From positions 35,518 through 99,517 of the forward strand of contig JBJXGH010000180.1 in assembly GCA_046153685.1 (NCBI GenBank): 64,000 nucleotides of DNA, in the 5' to 3' direction. Positions 1 through 10,000 of the stretch are shown in pieces; positions within the stretch are counted from its first letter, which is position 1, and each line of letters opens with the position of its first letter. The notes under the pieces were generated by a model, which saw only the letters and a list, made by a program, of their open reading frames with translations, did no database searches and was not told where the DNA came from. This stretch comes from CAMAPP01 sp046153685. GTDB taxonomy: Bacteria > Pseudomonadota > Alphaproteobacteria > CADEGL01. Position numbers and translations under genes: made by a program.

Positions 1-63
1 GGCATCTCCGTCCGACATGGCGCCGCCGCGCCTAGCGATGCGATCGTTTCTCCGCACGCGAAG

Positions 64-1173
64 CTATTTTACCTCGTACAGCGGCCGGCCGAGCACCTTC
101 ATGATCGGCTCGACGCCCAGGCCCGGCACGGGCAGCGAGGCCGCTTCGCCGTTCTTCGGGAAAGGCGCGCCCGTCGCCGTGCGGAACGCGAGCTTCACGT
201 TCGCCAGCGTGACTGAAAAGCGCAGCGCCTCGGGCGTGGAATGGGCAAGCGCCGCGACGGCCGCGGCCGTGATATCGGTGCAGGCGGTATCCTCGATGGT
301 GGTGGCGATGCCGTTGGCGTTGGCGACGTCGCGGATGAGACGCGCGCGCGACAGGCCGCCGAATTTCGACAGCTTGATGTTGATCGCATCCATCGCGCCA
401 TCGGCGATGCCGCGCTGCAACGCGCTCAGGGAATCGATCGATTCGTCGAGCACGAATGGCCGCGCCGTGCGCTGGCGAATGGTCAGATTTTCCTCGTAGC
501 TCTGGCAGGGCTGCTCGATCACGACATCGAGATCACGCACGGCATCGACGACGCGCGCCGCCTCGTGCGGCAGCCAGCCGCCATTGGCGTCCGCGACCAA
601 GCGGTCGCCGGGCTTCACCGCCTTGGCGGTCGCGCGGATGCGCGCGATGTCGAGATCGGGTTCGCCGCCGACCTTGAGCTGGAAGGTGCGGTAGCCCTGG
701 GCGCGGAATCCCTTGATAAGCCGCGCCATGGCGGCGGGCGTGTCCTTGGTGATCGAGCGATAGAGCTTGATCGTTTTGCCGAACCGGCCACCGAGCAAAA
801 TGGCGACCGGCAATCCCGCCTTGCGCCCGAGGATGTCCCAGCACGCGATGTCGATCGCGGTTTTCACGTAAGGGTGGCCCTTGAGCGCGAGGTCCATCTC
901 GCCATTGATGCGTGCGAGTTCGGTTGCGTCGAGGCCGAGAAGGCGGGGTGCTATTTCCTTGATGCCGGTGCGCGCGCCCGCGGTGTACGAGGGCAAGTAA
1001 TTATTGCCGAGCGGCGTGACCTCGCCCCAGCCGACGAGACCGTCCTTGGTCTCGACGCGCGCGATCGTGGTGTCGAAGGCGTCGAGCGCGCGCCCCCCCG
1101 ACATGGTGTAGACGCCTTCCTTGATCGGCACTTGGACGGCATAGACGGAAATCTTGGTGATCGCGCTGGTCAT
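64..1173 (-). CDS. Mandelate racemase/muconate lactonizing enzyme family protein
   Basis: A 369-residue enolase-superfamily enzyme, expected to abstract an alpha proton from a carboxylate substrate with Mg2+ help in the cytoplasm. Visible residues are a lysine in QLKVGG (K167), metal ligands D195 (VADANGG), E220 (VIEQP) and D243 (VLDES), and a lysine near K267 in the last barrel strands. The first lysine of the usual KxK motif is Q165, a variant I associate with the proline-betaine epimerase/hydroxyproline dehydratase branch. The ATG at 1173 starts the family's N-terminal domain; the open frame extends further upstream but without family sequence. It diverges from the FrhB-like gene with about 54 bp between starts. 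Substrate is not determined. Confidence 0.88.
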   Translation of the reverse strand: MTSAITKISVYAVQVPIKEGVYTMSGGRALDAFDTTIARVETKDGLVGWGEVTPLGNNYLPSYTAGARTGIKEIAPRLLGLDATELARINGEMDLALKGHPYVKTAIDIACWDILGRKAGLPVAILLGGRFGKTIKLYRSITKDTPAAMARLIKGFRAQGYRTFQLKVGGEPDLDIARIRATAKAVKPGDRLVADANGGWLPHEAARVVDAVRDLDVVIEQPCQSYEENLTIRQRTARPFVLDESIDSLSALQRGIADGAMDAINIKLSKFGGLSRARLIRDVANANGIATTIEDTACTDITAAAVAALAHSTPEALRFSVTLANVKLAFRTATGAPFPKNGEAASLPVPGLGVEPIMKVLGRPLYEVK

Positions 1174-1227
1174 GGGGCACCTACCCTTTCGGGGTTTTGG
1201 CTGTTTCGTCCGCGCCGCGCGCGTATC

Positions 1228-2490
1228 ATGCTTGCGCGACGAGAGGGGGCTGCATTGGCGCATCGCATCGAGGACATCGTCAAGGGCGGGTTGTGCATTG
1301 GCTGCGGGCTGTGCGCAAGCCTGGCCGGGCCGGCGCGCGTCGAGATGCGCTGGACGCAAGCGGGCCGGCTGCGCCCCGTGGTCAAGGCGGCGCTCGACAC
1401 GGCGACCCTCGATCTCATCAACACCACCTGTCCGGCTCTCGGAACCGACGGCATGGACGCGGCGATGGCGGGGTCCGGCGCCGATTTCGATCCCGTATTC
1501 GGCTATGCCCAGGCGGGCTGGATCGGTTGGGCGAACGATCCGGAGATTCGCTTTCGTGCGGCGACGGGCGGCGCGCTCACCGCGCTTGCCGTGCATCTGC
1601 TCGAAACCCGGGCGGTCGAATTCGTCGTCCATGTGCGTTCGCCCGACGAGGCGCCCGTGCGCAACCTGCCCCATGTCAGCCGCAACCGCGCCGAGGTCTT
1701 GGCCGGCATGGGCTCGCGCTATTCCCCGGTGGCGCCCCTGCTTCATCTCGACGAACATCTCGCTGCCGGTCGGCCATTTGCCATCATTGCCAAGCCCTGC
1801 GACGTGGCGGCGGTGCGCCGTCTCGCCAAGCGCGACCCGCGCGTCGATGAATGCGTCAAATACCTTATGTCGATCTCCTGCGGCGGCGCGCCGACGCTCG
1901 ATATGACGTGGCGTCTGATGAAGCCCTTTCCCATAGCCGAGGCCGATCTATCGCTCTTTCGCTTTCGCGGCCACGGCAATCCCGGCCGAATCCGCATGGA
2001 AACCAAGAGCGGCCGCGCCTACGAGCGCGCCTATAACGACGCCTGGGGCGACAAGGATCTTTGGCACCTCAATTTCCGCTGCAAGGTGTGCATGGATCCG
2101 GTGGGCGAGCAGGCCGATATCATCGCCTATGATGTCTGGCCGGGCGGCTCGCCCACGGGCGAGGATGCGGGCATCAACGGCATCACCGCGCGCACCTTGC
2201 GCGGCCGCGCCTTGGTCGAGGGCGCGATCGCCGCCGGCGCGCTCGTCGTCCAACGCTCCGTCGGCCTCGAAATCCTCGCCGACACCCAGCCCCACCAGAC
2301 CTGGAAGAAGATGGGCATGCTCGGCCGCCAATGGGGGCTCGCGCTCACGGGGCGGATCGCGCCGCGCTTTCCGGGCTTGCGCGTCTTTCGCATGGCGCGC
2401 GCGGCGGGGTTGCGCCACGTGCTTAAGAACATGTTCGGCACGATGCGCCGGGCGCGCGCGGGCGGGGTGGACGAGCCGCCTGCGGGTTGA
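1228..2490 (+). CDS. Coenzyme F420 hydrogenase/dehydrogenase beta-subunit-like iron-sulfur flavoprotein
   Basis: A 420-residue FrhB-family protein. The N-terminus has CIGCGLC (C23, C26, C29) and a later CP cysteine near C68, the usual pattern for one 4Fe-4S cluster; the centre and C-terminus carry the FrhB C-terminal domain with SCGGAP and a CKVC pair in a segment ending YDVWPGG. In archaea this subunit moves electrons between flavin and F420; in proteobacteria similar proteins act with other redox partners, so F420 use is not implied. The ATG at 1228 is chosen because the cluster motif follows about 20 residues later; the frame is open far upstream but only antisense to the neighbouring gene. 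Partner unknown. Confidence 0.85.
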   Translation: MLARREGAALAHRIEDIVKGGLCIGCGLCASLAGPARVEMRWTQAGRLRPVVKAALDTATLDLINTTCPALGTDGMDAAMAGSGADFDPVFGYAQAGWIGWANDPEIRFRAATGGALTALAVHLLETRAVEFVVHVRSPDEAPVRNLPHVSRNRAEVLAGMGSRYSPVAPLLHLDEHLAAGRPFAIIAKPCDVAAVRRLAKRDPRVDECVKYLMSISCGGAPTLDMTWRLMKPFPIAEADLSLFRFRGHGNPGRIRMETKSGRAYERAYNDAWGDKDLWHLNFRCKVCMDPVGEQADIIAYDVWPGGSPTGEDAGINGITARTLRGRALVEGAIAAGALVVQRSVGLEILADTQPHQTWKKMGMLGRQWGLALTGRIAPRFPGLRVFRMARAAGLRHVLKNMFGTMRRARAGGVDEPPAG

Positions 2491-2493
2491 GGC

Positions 2494-3858
2494 TTAGGTC
2501 GCGAGCCCCATGCGCCGACGAATGGCGCGCGCGGCCAATTGGCCCGAGCGCACGGCGGCGTCCGTCGAGGGGTACTCGATCCAGTCGCCCGCGAAGAAGA
2601 TATTGCCGAACGGGCGCGCAAGCGCATCTTGGCGGCCAAGACGTCCGGGCGCCCAGAACGGATAGCCGTGCGGGATGCGGCGAATCCAAGTCTCGTCGAT
2701 AAGGCCCTGGAGCGCCGGGAAAACCGCGTGGACATCGTCGAGGAACAGGCGACGAATCTCGTCGTCGGAGGCCGAAAGAAGTGCTGCGGCGCGGTCCCCG
2801 CCCGCGTACATCATCAGCGTGCCACCCGGAGTGCGCGCAACTCCGGGCACGCGCAGCGGATTAACCGTGTTGAAGATCATCGCGAGCGTGCGGCCGCCGA
2901 GCGCGACCGCGTACAGATCGTCATGCGCCATGGGGCCGGGCTCGCGCGTCGTCGCGGCCATGACGACATAGGGGCCGTAGCGCACATGGCCGAGCGCCTC
3001 GGCCTTGTCCGCGGGCAAATCCGCGATGACCTCCCGCGCGGCGATGGCGGTCGCGGCGAACACGCAAAAGCGCGCGCGCAAACTATGCGGTTCGCCGTGG
3101 CGCTCGAACGTGATCTCGACGCCATCTTCGCGCGCGGCCACGCGGCGCACGCGCGCGCCGGTCGTCACGCAACCGCCCACGCGTTCGGCCAGGCACCGCG
3201 CGATCTCGCCGAGCCCGCCCTCGACGGTCATGACGTATCGCCGCTTGCTCACCCATAGACTGCCGATCGCGTTCGCGCCGAAATGGCCGGACAATTGCCC
3301 AGGCTCGGCCGAGAGTCGGTTCGCGGCGGTGCGGTAAAGCGCGGCCACTTCGGGGTGGGCGCTGCCGACGATGTCGGCGAAGCTTTTGCGGTCGAGCGCC
3401 GCGTCGCCCTCGACGGTTGGATATTCACCCGCGAATTCGCGATTGCCGTGGGTCATGTCGGGGGTTGCGGCGGCGGCCCGCAAGGCCGCGCGGCGCAGGC
3501 GCAAGCCCGTGCGAACGAGCGAAAGACGCGCGCGCGGTGACAGCGCCAGGCGAAAGGGCGCGAACTCGGGCCTGCCGCCGCGCACCAATCGTTTGCCCGT
3601 GAACATGGCCATGGTATCGCCGGGAATGGGCGCCAGGCGCAGCCCGAATTCCTGGGCGAGCTTGCCCATCGGCGAATCGGGCCCGCCCAGGATATGGGCG
3701 CCCACGCTCAGCCAATACGGCTGGCGGCGCTGGCTGAAGACGCGCCCGCCAATGCGCTCGTCGGCTTCGAGCAGGACGACGTCGCGGTCCCTGAGGGCGT
3801 CGGTGGCGGCCAGGCCCGCAAGACCTCCGCCGATGACGACGATCTCGCAGCTTTTCAC
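2494..3858 (-). CDS. FAD-dependent amine oxidase/protoporphyrinogen-oxidase-like protein
   Basis: A 454-residue flavoprotein. A GTG start at 3858 with GGGAGGGG just upstream puts the dinucleotide-binding loop (IGGGLAG, G10 to G15) at the N-terminus, followed by an acidic residue and RIGGRV typical of the amine oxidase fold. The C-terminus has FFAGDWIEYPSTDAAVRSG, the usual second FAD contact. It oxidises a small substrate in the cytoplasm; the substrate is not evident. It sits 14 bp after the PYROXD2-like gene in the same direction, so the two are probably co-transcribed. It ends 3 bp from the convergent FrhB-like gene. Confidence 0.85.
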   Translation of the reverse strand: MKSCEIVVIGGGLAGLAATDALRDRDVVLLEADERIGGRVFSQRRQPYWLSVGAHILGGPDSPMGKLAQEFGLRLAPIPGDTMAMFTGKRLVRGGRPEFAPFRLALSPRARLSLVRTGLRLRRAALRAAAATPDMTHGNREFAGEYPTVEGDAALDRKSFADIVGSAHPEVAALYRTAANRLSAEPGQLSGHFGANAIGSLWVSKRRYVMTVEGGLGEIARCLAERVGGCVTTGARVRRVAAREDGVEITFERHGEPHSLRARFCVFAATAIAAREVIADLPADKAEALGHVRYGPYVVMAATTREPGPMAHDDLYAVALGGRTLAMIFNTVNPLRVPGVARTPGGTLMMYAGGDRAAALLSASDDEIRRLFLDDVHAVFPALQGLIDETWIRRIPHGYPFWAPGRLGRQDALARPFGNIFFAGDWIEYPSTDAAVRSGQLAARAIRRRMGLAT

Positions 3859-3872
3859 CGTGCCCCTCCCGC

Positions 3873-5471
3873 TCAGGCCGCGCGGCGTTTCAAATCGCGG
3901 ATCACGCGCTTGGCCGCGTTGTGGCCGGGCGCGCCGGACACGCCGCCGCCCGGATGCGCGCCCGAGCCGCACAGATACAGGCCCGCCACCGGCGTGGCGT
4001 AGCGCGCCGCGCGCGGATGGGGGCGAAGGCTGAAGATCTGATCGAGATCGTGGCGGCCGTGGAAGATATCGCCCTCGGTCAGGCCGAAGACGCGCTCGAG
4101 ATCGAGGGGCGAGAGCACCTGGCGGCCGACAACGAGAGCGGACAATCCCGGCATGTGTGCTTCGACGGCGGCGAGAATCGAATCGGCGACCTGTTCCTTG
4201 ATCGCATCCCAGCTGCGCCCACCGGACAGATGGTAGGGGTAGTATTTGCACAGCAAGGACATGACGTGATGGCCCGGCGGCGCGAGATCGGGATCGAGCG
4301 CCGAGGCAAGCTGCATGTTGATGTAGGGGCGTTCGGGCATCTCGCCGAGGCGCGCGGCCTGATAGCACCGCTCGACCGTTTCCGGATCGGCGATCATGGT
4401 GATGGCGCAGCCCAGCGCGAAATCGCTATCCGACGCCGACAGACCCACGATTGTCGGCGCGCCCTTGAGCGCGAGATTCATGCGCAGCGAGGCGTGACCC
4501 ATGCGCAGCCGCTCGATGTGATCGGCGAATTCGGGGTCGAGATGCTCGCGGCCCACGAAGCCGAGAAAGGTGCGCTTGGGGTCGGTGTTGGCCAGAACGA
4601 CGCGCGCGGGAATTTCCTCGCCTGATTCGAGACGCACCCCGACCGCGCGGCCTCTGTCCATGACAATGCGCGAAACCGGCGCGGCCGTGCGGATCTCCAC
4701 GCCTTGCTCGCGACAAAATGCCGCCATGGCCTGGGTGATGGCGCCCATGCCGCCCTTGGGTATGCCCCATTTGTAGCGCACGCCGTCGAGCTCGCCGAGC
4801 ACGTTGAGGAAATAGGGCACGGCGGAGCCGGGTTGATGCAGGCTCGAAAAATTGCTCGATACGCAATGGACCGCGTAAATCGTCTTCATCACCGGGCTTT
4901 CGAACCAGCGCGAGAAGAAGTCGTGGGCGCTCATGGTGAAGGCCTGCGTCAGGAACAGCCGGTCCTCGAGCGCGAGCTTGCGCAATTTGTTCACGGTGCC
5001 GAGGCTCGAGAAAATCGCCTCCCAGCCGCCCGCCAGATCCGGCGGCGGACGCAGCCATTGGTCGCGAATGATGTCGCCCACGCGCAGGAGCTGCGCGCGC
5101 AGACGCTTGGCCGCATCGTAATCGCGATTCGAGAATTGCCCGATCGTCGCCTGGTCGCGCGCCTCCTCGCCGGTGAACAGAATCGCGCGGCCGTCGTTCA
5201 TGAGTTCGAGCGAACCCCGATAGGGGGTCGTGCGCAGGCCATGGCGCTTCAATTCGAGATCGCGGATGACCTCGCCGCGCAGGATTCCCATGGTGTAGGA
5301 GGCGATCGAGTTGCGGTAGCCCGGATGGAATTCCTCGGTCACGGCGGCGCCGCCGACCACCGCCCGGCGTTCGAGCACCAAGGTCTTGACCCCGGCCTTG
5401 CCGAGATAGCCGGCCGCGGTCAGCCCGTTATGGCCGCCGCCGATGACGATCGCGTCGTAAGTGCCGACCAT
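3873..5471 (-). CDS. PYROXD2-like FAD oxidoreductase (phytoene-desaturase superfamily)
   Basis: A 532-residue flavoprotein similar to PYROXD2/CrtI-type enzymes: IGGGHNGLTAAGYL at the N-terminus, ERRAVVGGAAVTEE after the first Rossmann strands, and LCGSGAHPGGGVSG at the C-terminus closing the FAD site. The start at 5471 is preferred over the in-frame ATG at 5477 because the GGGGGG ribosome site abuts the upstream ATG but lies 6 bases from the downstream one. It is the first gene of a leftward pair with the amine-oxidase-like gene. A clear paralog lies at 55682-57283. Carotenoid synthesis is not suggested: no phytoene synthase is present. Confidence 0.85.
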   Translation of the reverse strand: MVGTYDAIVIGGGHNGLTAAGYLGKAGVKTLVLERRAVVGGAAVTEEFHPGYRNSIASYTMGILRGEVIRDLELKRHGLRTTPYRGSLELMNDGRAILFTGEEARDQATIGQFSNRDYDAAKRLRAQLLRVGDIIRDQWLRPPPDLAGGWEAIFSSLGTVNKLRKLALEDRLFLTQAFTMSAHDFFSRWFESPVMKTIYAVHCVSSNFSSLHQPGSAVPYFLNVLGELDGVRYKWGIPKGGMGAITQAMAAFCREQGVEIRTAAPVSRIVMDRGRAVGVRLESGEEIPARVVLANTDPKRTFLGFVGREHLDPEFADHIERLRMGHASLRMNLALKGAPTIVGLSASDSDFALGCAITMIADPETVERCYQAARLGEMPERPYINMQLASALDPDLAPPGHHVMSLLCKYYPYHLSGGRSWDAIKEQVADSILAAVEAHMPGLSALVVGRQVLSPLDLERVFGLTEGDIFHGRHDLDQIFSLRPHPRAARYATPVAGLYLCGSGAHPGGGVSGAPGHNAAKRVIRDLKRRAA

Positions 5472-5832
5472 TTGCATCCCCCCGATATTGTTTGATGGCT
5501 TAGCGCGGCCCGCTCCAGCTGTCATCCCCGGCATCCATTGGCTGGCCGATCGCCGGAAATATCGTTCGAAGGCGGCGCGAGGCGGGGGCTCTACATGGGC
5601 TTGGCTGGGAATCCAAACCTCAATCCCTAGGGCTGGGTGAAGGTTTGGACGATATATTTTGTATTCTGGCCCAGATATCGAATTGCGCCCCCGGAATCAG
5701 GGATAAGTCATAAATGATTGTTTCTACACAATTATTTACATTGACCCTGCTGGCGATATCGGGGGATTTCCCGTATAAGGAAAGACACATGAAGCGGCGC
5801 GGCGATGGTCTGCCGCCGAGCTATGAACGGCT
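5472..5832. other. Divergent intergenic region, locally AT-rich
   Basis: This gap separates the leftward flavoprotein pair from the rightward efflux operon. Bases 5640-5790 are much richer in A and T than the surroundings, as expected of promoter DNA. A TTGACC at 5741-5746 and a TATAAG at 5774-5779 are visible, but their 27-bp spacing is too long for a normal sigma-70 promoter, so no exact promoter is claimed. No ORF of interest is seen. Confidence 0.4.
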
Positions 5833-6978
5833 ATGAAATCCGAACGCCTGATCGAAATGCTCAAGGTCCGTGCCAAGCCTGCGCTCGCCCTTGCGGTGCT
5901 GGCGGCGGGCGCGCTCGGCTATTGGCAATTCATCGGCTTCGGTCCCAAGGCCGCGAAGGAAGGCGGCGAGCGCGGGCCTGCGCCCGTCCTTGTCGCCGAA
6001 GCCGCGCGTCAAGATATGGCGGTGACCGCGGAGACGATCGGCAGCGTGCAGGCGTTCACCTCCGTCGCGATCAAGTCGCAGGTTGACGGCCAAGTGACCG
6101 GCGTGCATTTCCGCGAAGGCCAGATGGTGAAGAAGGGCGAATTGCTTTTCTCCATCGACCGTCGGCCCTTCGAGGCGGCGCTGCGTCAGGCCGAGGCCAA
6201 TCTCGCGCGCGACAGCGCGATGTGGGAGAAGGCCAAGCTCGATCTCGCGCGCTACCAGGAACTGGTCACTCGCGGCGTGGTGGCGAAACAGCAATTCGAA
6301 ACCGCGCGGGCCAGCGCCGACAGCGCGGGCGCGACCGTCAAGGCCGACGAAGCCGCGGCGGAACGCGCGCGGCTCGAACTCGCCTATGCCCAGATCCGTG
6401 CGCCCGTTCAGGGACGCACCGGCAATGTGCTGATCCAGCAAGGCAATGTGGTCAAGGCCAATGACGATAATCCGCTGGTTGTGATCAATCAGGTGCAGCC
6501 GATCTTCGTGGCGTTCTCGGTGCCCGAGCGCCTGATGCCGGGGATTAAAAGCCGCATGACCAAGGGTGGGCTTGCGGCGCAGGCGACGGCACAAGGCGAT
6601 AGCGGCGCGCCGCTCGTGGGCCGCGTCGAATTCATGAACAATTCCGTCGATGCCTCCACCGGCATGATCCAGCTCAAGGCCGTTTTCGAGAACGTCAACG
6701 AACGTCTGACGCCGGGCCAATCGGTCAACGTGCTGTTGACGCTCGGCACCATGTCCGAGGCCGTGACCGTGCCGTCTTCGGCCGTGCTCAACGGCCCCAA
6801 GGGCGCGTATGTCTATGTCGTCAAGGACGACATGACCGTCGAGCACCGCTTGGTTTCGGCCAGCGTCGCGCGCGAGGGCAAGACGGTCATCGATAAGGGC
6901 GTGGATGCGGGCGAAAAGGTCGTGACCGAGGGCCAGTTGCGCCTGTTCCCCGGCGCCAAGATCAAGTTGCCGTCGTGA
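5833..6978 (+). CDS. RND efflux periplasmic adaptor (membrane fusion protein)
   Basis: A 381-residue HlyD/AcrA-type adaptor that bridges an inner-membrane RND pump and an outer-membrane channel. Residues about 12-30 form one hydrophobic anchor (ALALAVLAAGALGYWQF). A lipoyl-like half-motif follows (VDGQVTGVHFREGQMVKKG), then a coiled-coil hairpin (about 90-170) rich in Ala, Lys and Glu, and the returning lipoyl/beta-barrel half (RAPVQGRTGNVL). No lipobox is present, so it is probably membrane-anchored. The pump gene follows 37 bp downstream. No outer-membrane factor or local regulator is encoded beside it. Confidence 0.92.
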   Translation: MKSERLIEMLKVRAKPALALAVLAAGALGYWQFIGFGPKAAKEGGERGPAPVLVAEAARQDMAVTAETIGSVQAFTSVAIKSQVDGQVTGVHFREGQMVKKGELLFSIDRRPFEAALRQAEANLARDSAMWEKAKLDLARYQELVTRGVVAKQQFETARASADSAGATVKADEAAAERARLELAYAQIRAPVQGRTGNVLIQQGNVVKANDDNPLVVINQVQPIFVAFSVPERLMPGIKSRMTKGGLAAQATAQGDSGAPLVGRVEFMNNSVDASTGMIQLKAVFENVNERLTPGQSVNVLLTLGTMSEAVTVPSSAVLNGPKGAYVYVVKDDMTVEHRLVSASVAREGKTVIDKGVDAGEKVVTEGQLRLFPGAKIKLPS

Positions 6979-7015
6979 GCGGGCGCGGATCGTCGGAAAC
7001 GCGCGGGATGATGCG

Positions 7016-10000
7016 ATGACCCTGCCCGAGCTGTCCATCCGTCGGCCGGTGATGACGACGCTGCTCATGGCGGCACTTTTGCTGTTCGGCGCCTTTGCCT
7101 ATCGCGGATTATCGGTCAGCGAACTGCCAAACGTCGATTTCCCGACCATTCAGGTGTCCGCGCGCCTTCCGGGCGCGGCGCCCGAAACCATGGCATCCTC
7201 GGTCGCCCAACCGCTCGAGGCGCAGTTCTCGCGCATACCGGGCGTCGAGACGATGAGTTCGACCAGCGCCCTTGGTCTGACCCAGATCACGCTGACTTTC
7301 GCGCTCAACCGGGATATCGACGGCGCGGCGCAGGACGTGCAGACGGCGATCTCGTCCGCCGCCCGGTCCTTGCCGCAGGAAATGCCCTACCCGCCGTCCT
7401 TCCGAAAGGTCAATCCGGCGGACTTCGCCGTTCTTCTTTTGGCGATGCAGTCTTCCACCCTGCCGCTTTCGACTGTCAATGCCTATGCCGAGTCCATCCT
7501 GGCCCAGCGCGTATCGACCATAGCCGGCGTGGCGCAGGTCACGGTCTTTGGCTCGCAAAAATACGCCGTGCGCGTCCAGGTCGATCCCAACGCCATCGCG
7601 GCGCGCGGCATCGGTGTCGATGAGGTGATCGACGGCATCAAGCGCGCGAACCAGAACCAGGCGACCGGCACGCTCGACGGCCCCAACCAGACGGTGACGA
7701 TCCGCTCGACGGGTCAGTTGACCAATGCCGAGCAGTACAACCGGCAGATCGTGGTGTGGCGCAACGGCAATCCCGTTCGCGTGCAGGATATTGGCCAGGC
7801 GGTGGACGCGGTCGAGAACGACAAGCTCGCGAGCTGGTACAACGCCGAACGCGGCATCGTGCTTGGCATCTATCGCCAGCCGGGGTCGAACACGGTGGAA
7901 ACCGTCGAGGCAATCAAGAAAATCTTGCCGCAGTTCGGCCAATCGCTTCCTGCCGCGATCAGCTTGGACATTCTCTACGACCGCACGCAGACGATCCGCA
8001 ACGCCATCCACGATGTGCAGTTCACTCTCGGCCTCGCCGCGGCGCTCGTCGTCATGGTCATCTTCGTGTTCTTGCGCAACGTATCCGCGACGATCATCCC
8101 GTCACTCGCGCTGCCGATCTCGGTCATCGGCACTTTCGCGGTGATGTGGTATTTCGGCTACTCGCTGAACAATCTCACGCTCATGGCGCTTACTTTGTCC
8201 GTCGGCTTCGTGGTCGACGACGCGATCGTCATGCTCGAAAACATCGTCCGCCACATGGAGAAGGGCAAATCCGCGTTCCGTGCCGCGGTCGAGGGCGCGC
8301 GCGAAGTCGGCTTCACGATCATCGCCATGACGGTATCGCTAGCCGTCGTGTTCGTGCCGTTGATCTTCATGGGTGGGATTCTCGGGCGGCTGCTGCACGA
8401 ATTCGCCGTCACGATTTGCGCCGCGATCGTCGTTTCGGGCATCGTGTCGCTCACGCTCACGCCCATGCTGTGCAGCCGCTTCGTGCGCCCCGATCATGGG
8501 CCGGCTTCGTCGCGCGGCCGGCTGTTCCGTGCGTCCGAGCGTGCCTTCGCGGCTCTCAATCGCGGCTATGAACGCTCGCTCGATTGGTGCCTGAAGCACC
8601 ACCGGCTCACCTTCGCGGCGTTTTTGGCCACGGTTGCGGGGACAGTCATGCTGTTCTCGGTCGTGCCCAAGGATCTGCTTCCCAGCGAGGATTCGAACCA
8701 GCTCATCGGCTATACCGAGGGCGCGCAGGACGCGTCGTTCGAGGCCATGGTGCGCAATCAGCAAATCGTCAAGGACATCCTTCTCAAGGATCCGAACGTC
8801 GATGGGCTCATGTCATCGGTCGGCACGGGCGGCTCGCGCGCGACAGGCAATTCGGGGTTTTTATTCTTGCGCCTGAAGCCTCGCGCCGAGCGCGAGCTTT
8901 CGGCCGAGCAATTGGTTCACATGTTCCGAAAAAAAACCGCGGCCGTGCCGGGCATCCGGGTGTACTTCCAGAATCCGCCGCCCATTCGCATCGGCGGGAT
9001 GTTCACCAAGGCCCAGTATCAATACACGTTGCAGGACATCGATCTCGAGACGCTCTACAAATCGGCCGGCACCATGCAGTCCGCGATGTTGAAGCTCGAC
9101 ATCCTGCGCGACGTGACGACCGACATGTACCTGACCAGCCCCAATCTGGTGGTCAATATCGACCGCGATCGCGCGGCCGCGCTGGGCATTTCGGTCGAGC
9201 AGATTCAGACGGCGCTCGGCTCGGCGTTCGGCGCGCAGCAGATCTCGACGATTTACACGCCCTTCGAGCAGTACCAGGTCATCGTCGAGCTCAAGGATGA
9301 ATTCCAGCGCGATTCATCCGCGCTCGGCAAGCTCTACATCCGCGCCACATCCGGCGCGCTCGTGCCCTTGCTCGCGCTCGCCGAAATGAAACCGGCCATC
9401 GGACCGCTGACCGTGAATCATCTGGGCCAGCTGCCCTCGGTCACCATTTCCTTCAATTTGGCGTCAGGGCAATCACTCGGCACCGCGATCGCGGCGATCA
9501 AGGCCATCGAGCGCGACACGCGCCTGCCTTTGACGACGGCCACGGGCTTTCAGGGCGCGGCGAAGGCATTCGAGGCGTCGTTCAGGGGCATGGGCCTGCT
9601 CGTGGTCATGGCCCTGCTCGCCGTTTATATCGTGCTCGGCATTCTCTACGAAAGTTTCGTCCATCCGCTCACGATTCTCTCTGGCTTGCCCTCGGCCAGT
9701 CTTGGGGCCCTACTTACGCTCTACCTTTTCAACGTACCGCTCAGTCTCTATGCCTTCGTCGGCATCATCATGCTGATCGGTATCGCCAAGAAGAACGCGA
9801 TCATGATGATCGACTTCGCGTTGATGTCCCAGCGCGACCATGCCCAAAGCCCGGCCGCCGCGATACGCGAGGCATGTCTGGTGCGTTTCCGGCCGATCAT
9901 GATGACGACGATGGCGGCGCTCATGGGCGCCATTCCGATTGCGATCGGGCTCGGGACGGGTGCTGAATCGCGCCGGCCGCTCGGATTGACGGTGGTGGGC

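Noticed and set aside
241..1227. Long open frame upstream of the FrhB-like gene (would extend it to 749 residues)
   Set aside because: It is antisense to the enolase-superfamily gene and has no family similarity; the Fe-S motif is placed correctly from the ATG at 1228.
3873..5471. Carotenoid desaturase CrtI
   Set aside because: It has the superfamily FAD motifs but the PYROXD2-like layout, and no phytoene synthase or other carotenoid gene is near.
5741..5779. Sigma-70 promoter TTGACC / TATAAG for the efflux operon
   Set aside because: The spacing of 27 bp is far from 17; only the AT-rich region was recorded.
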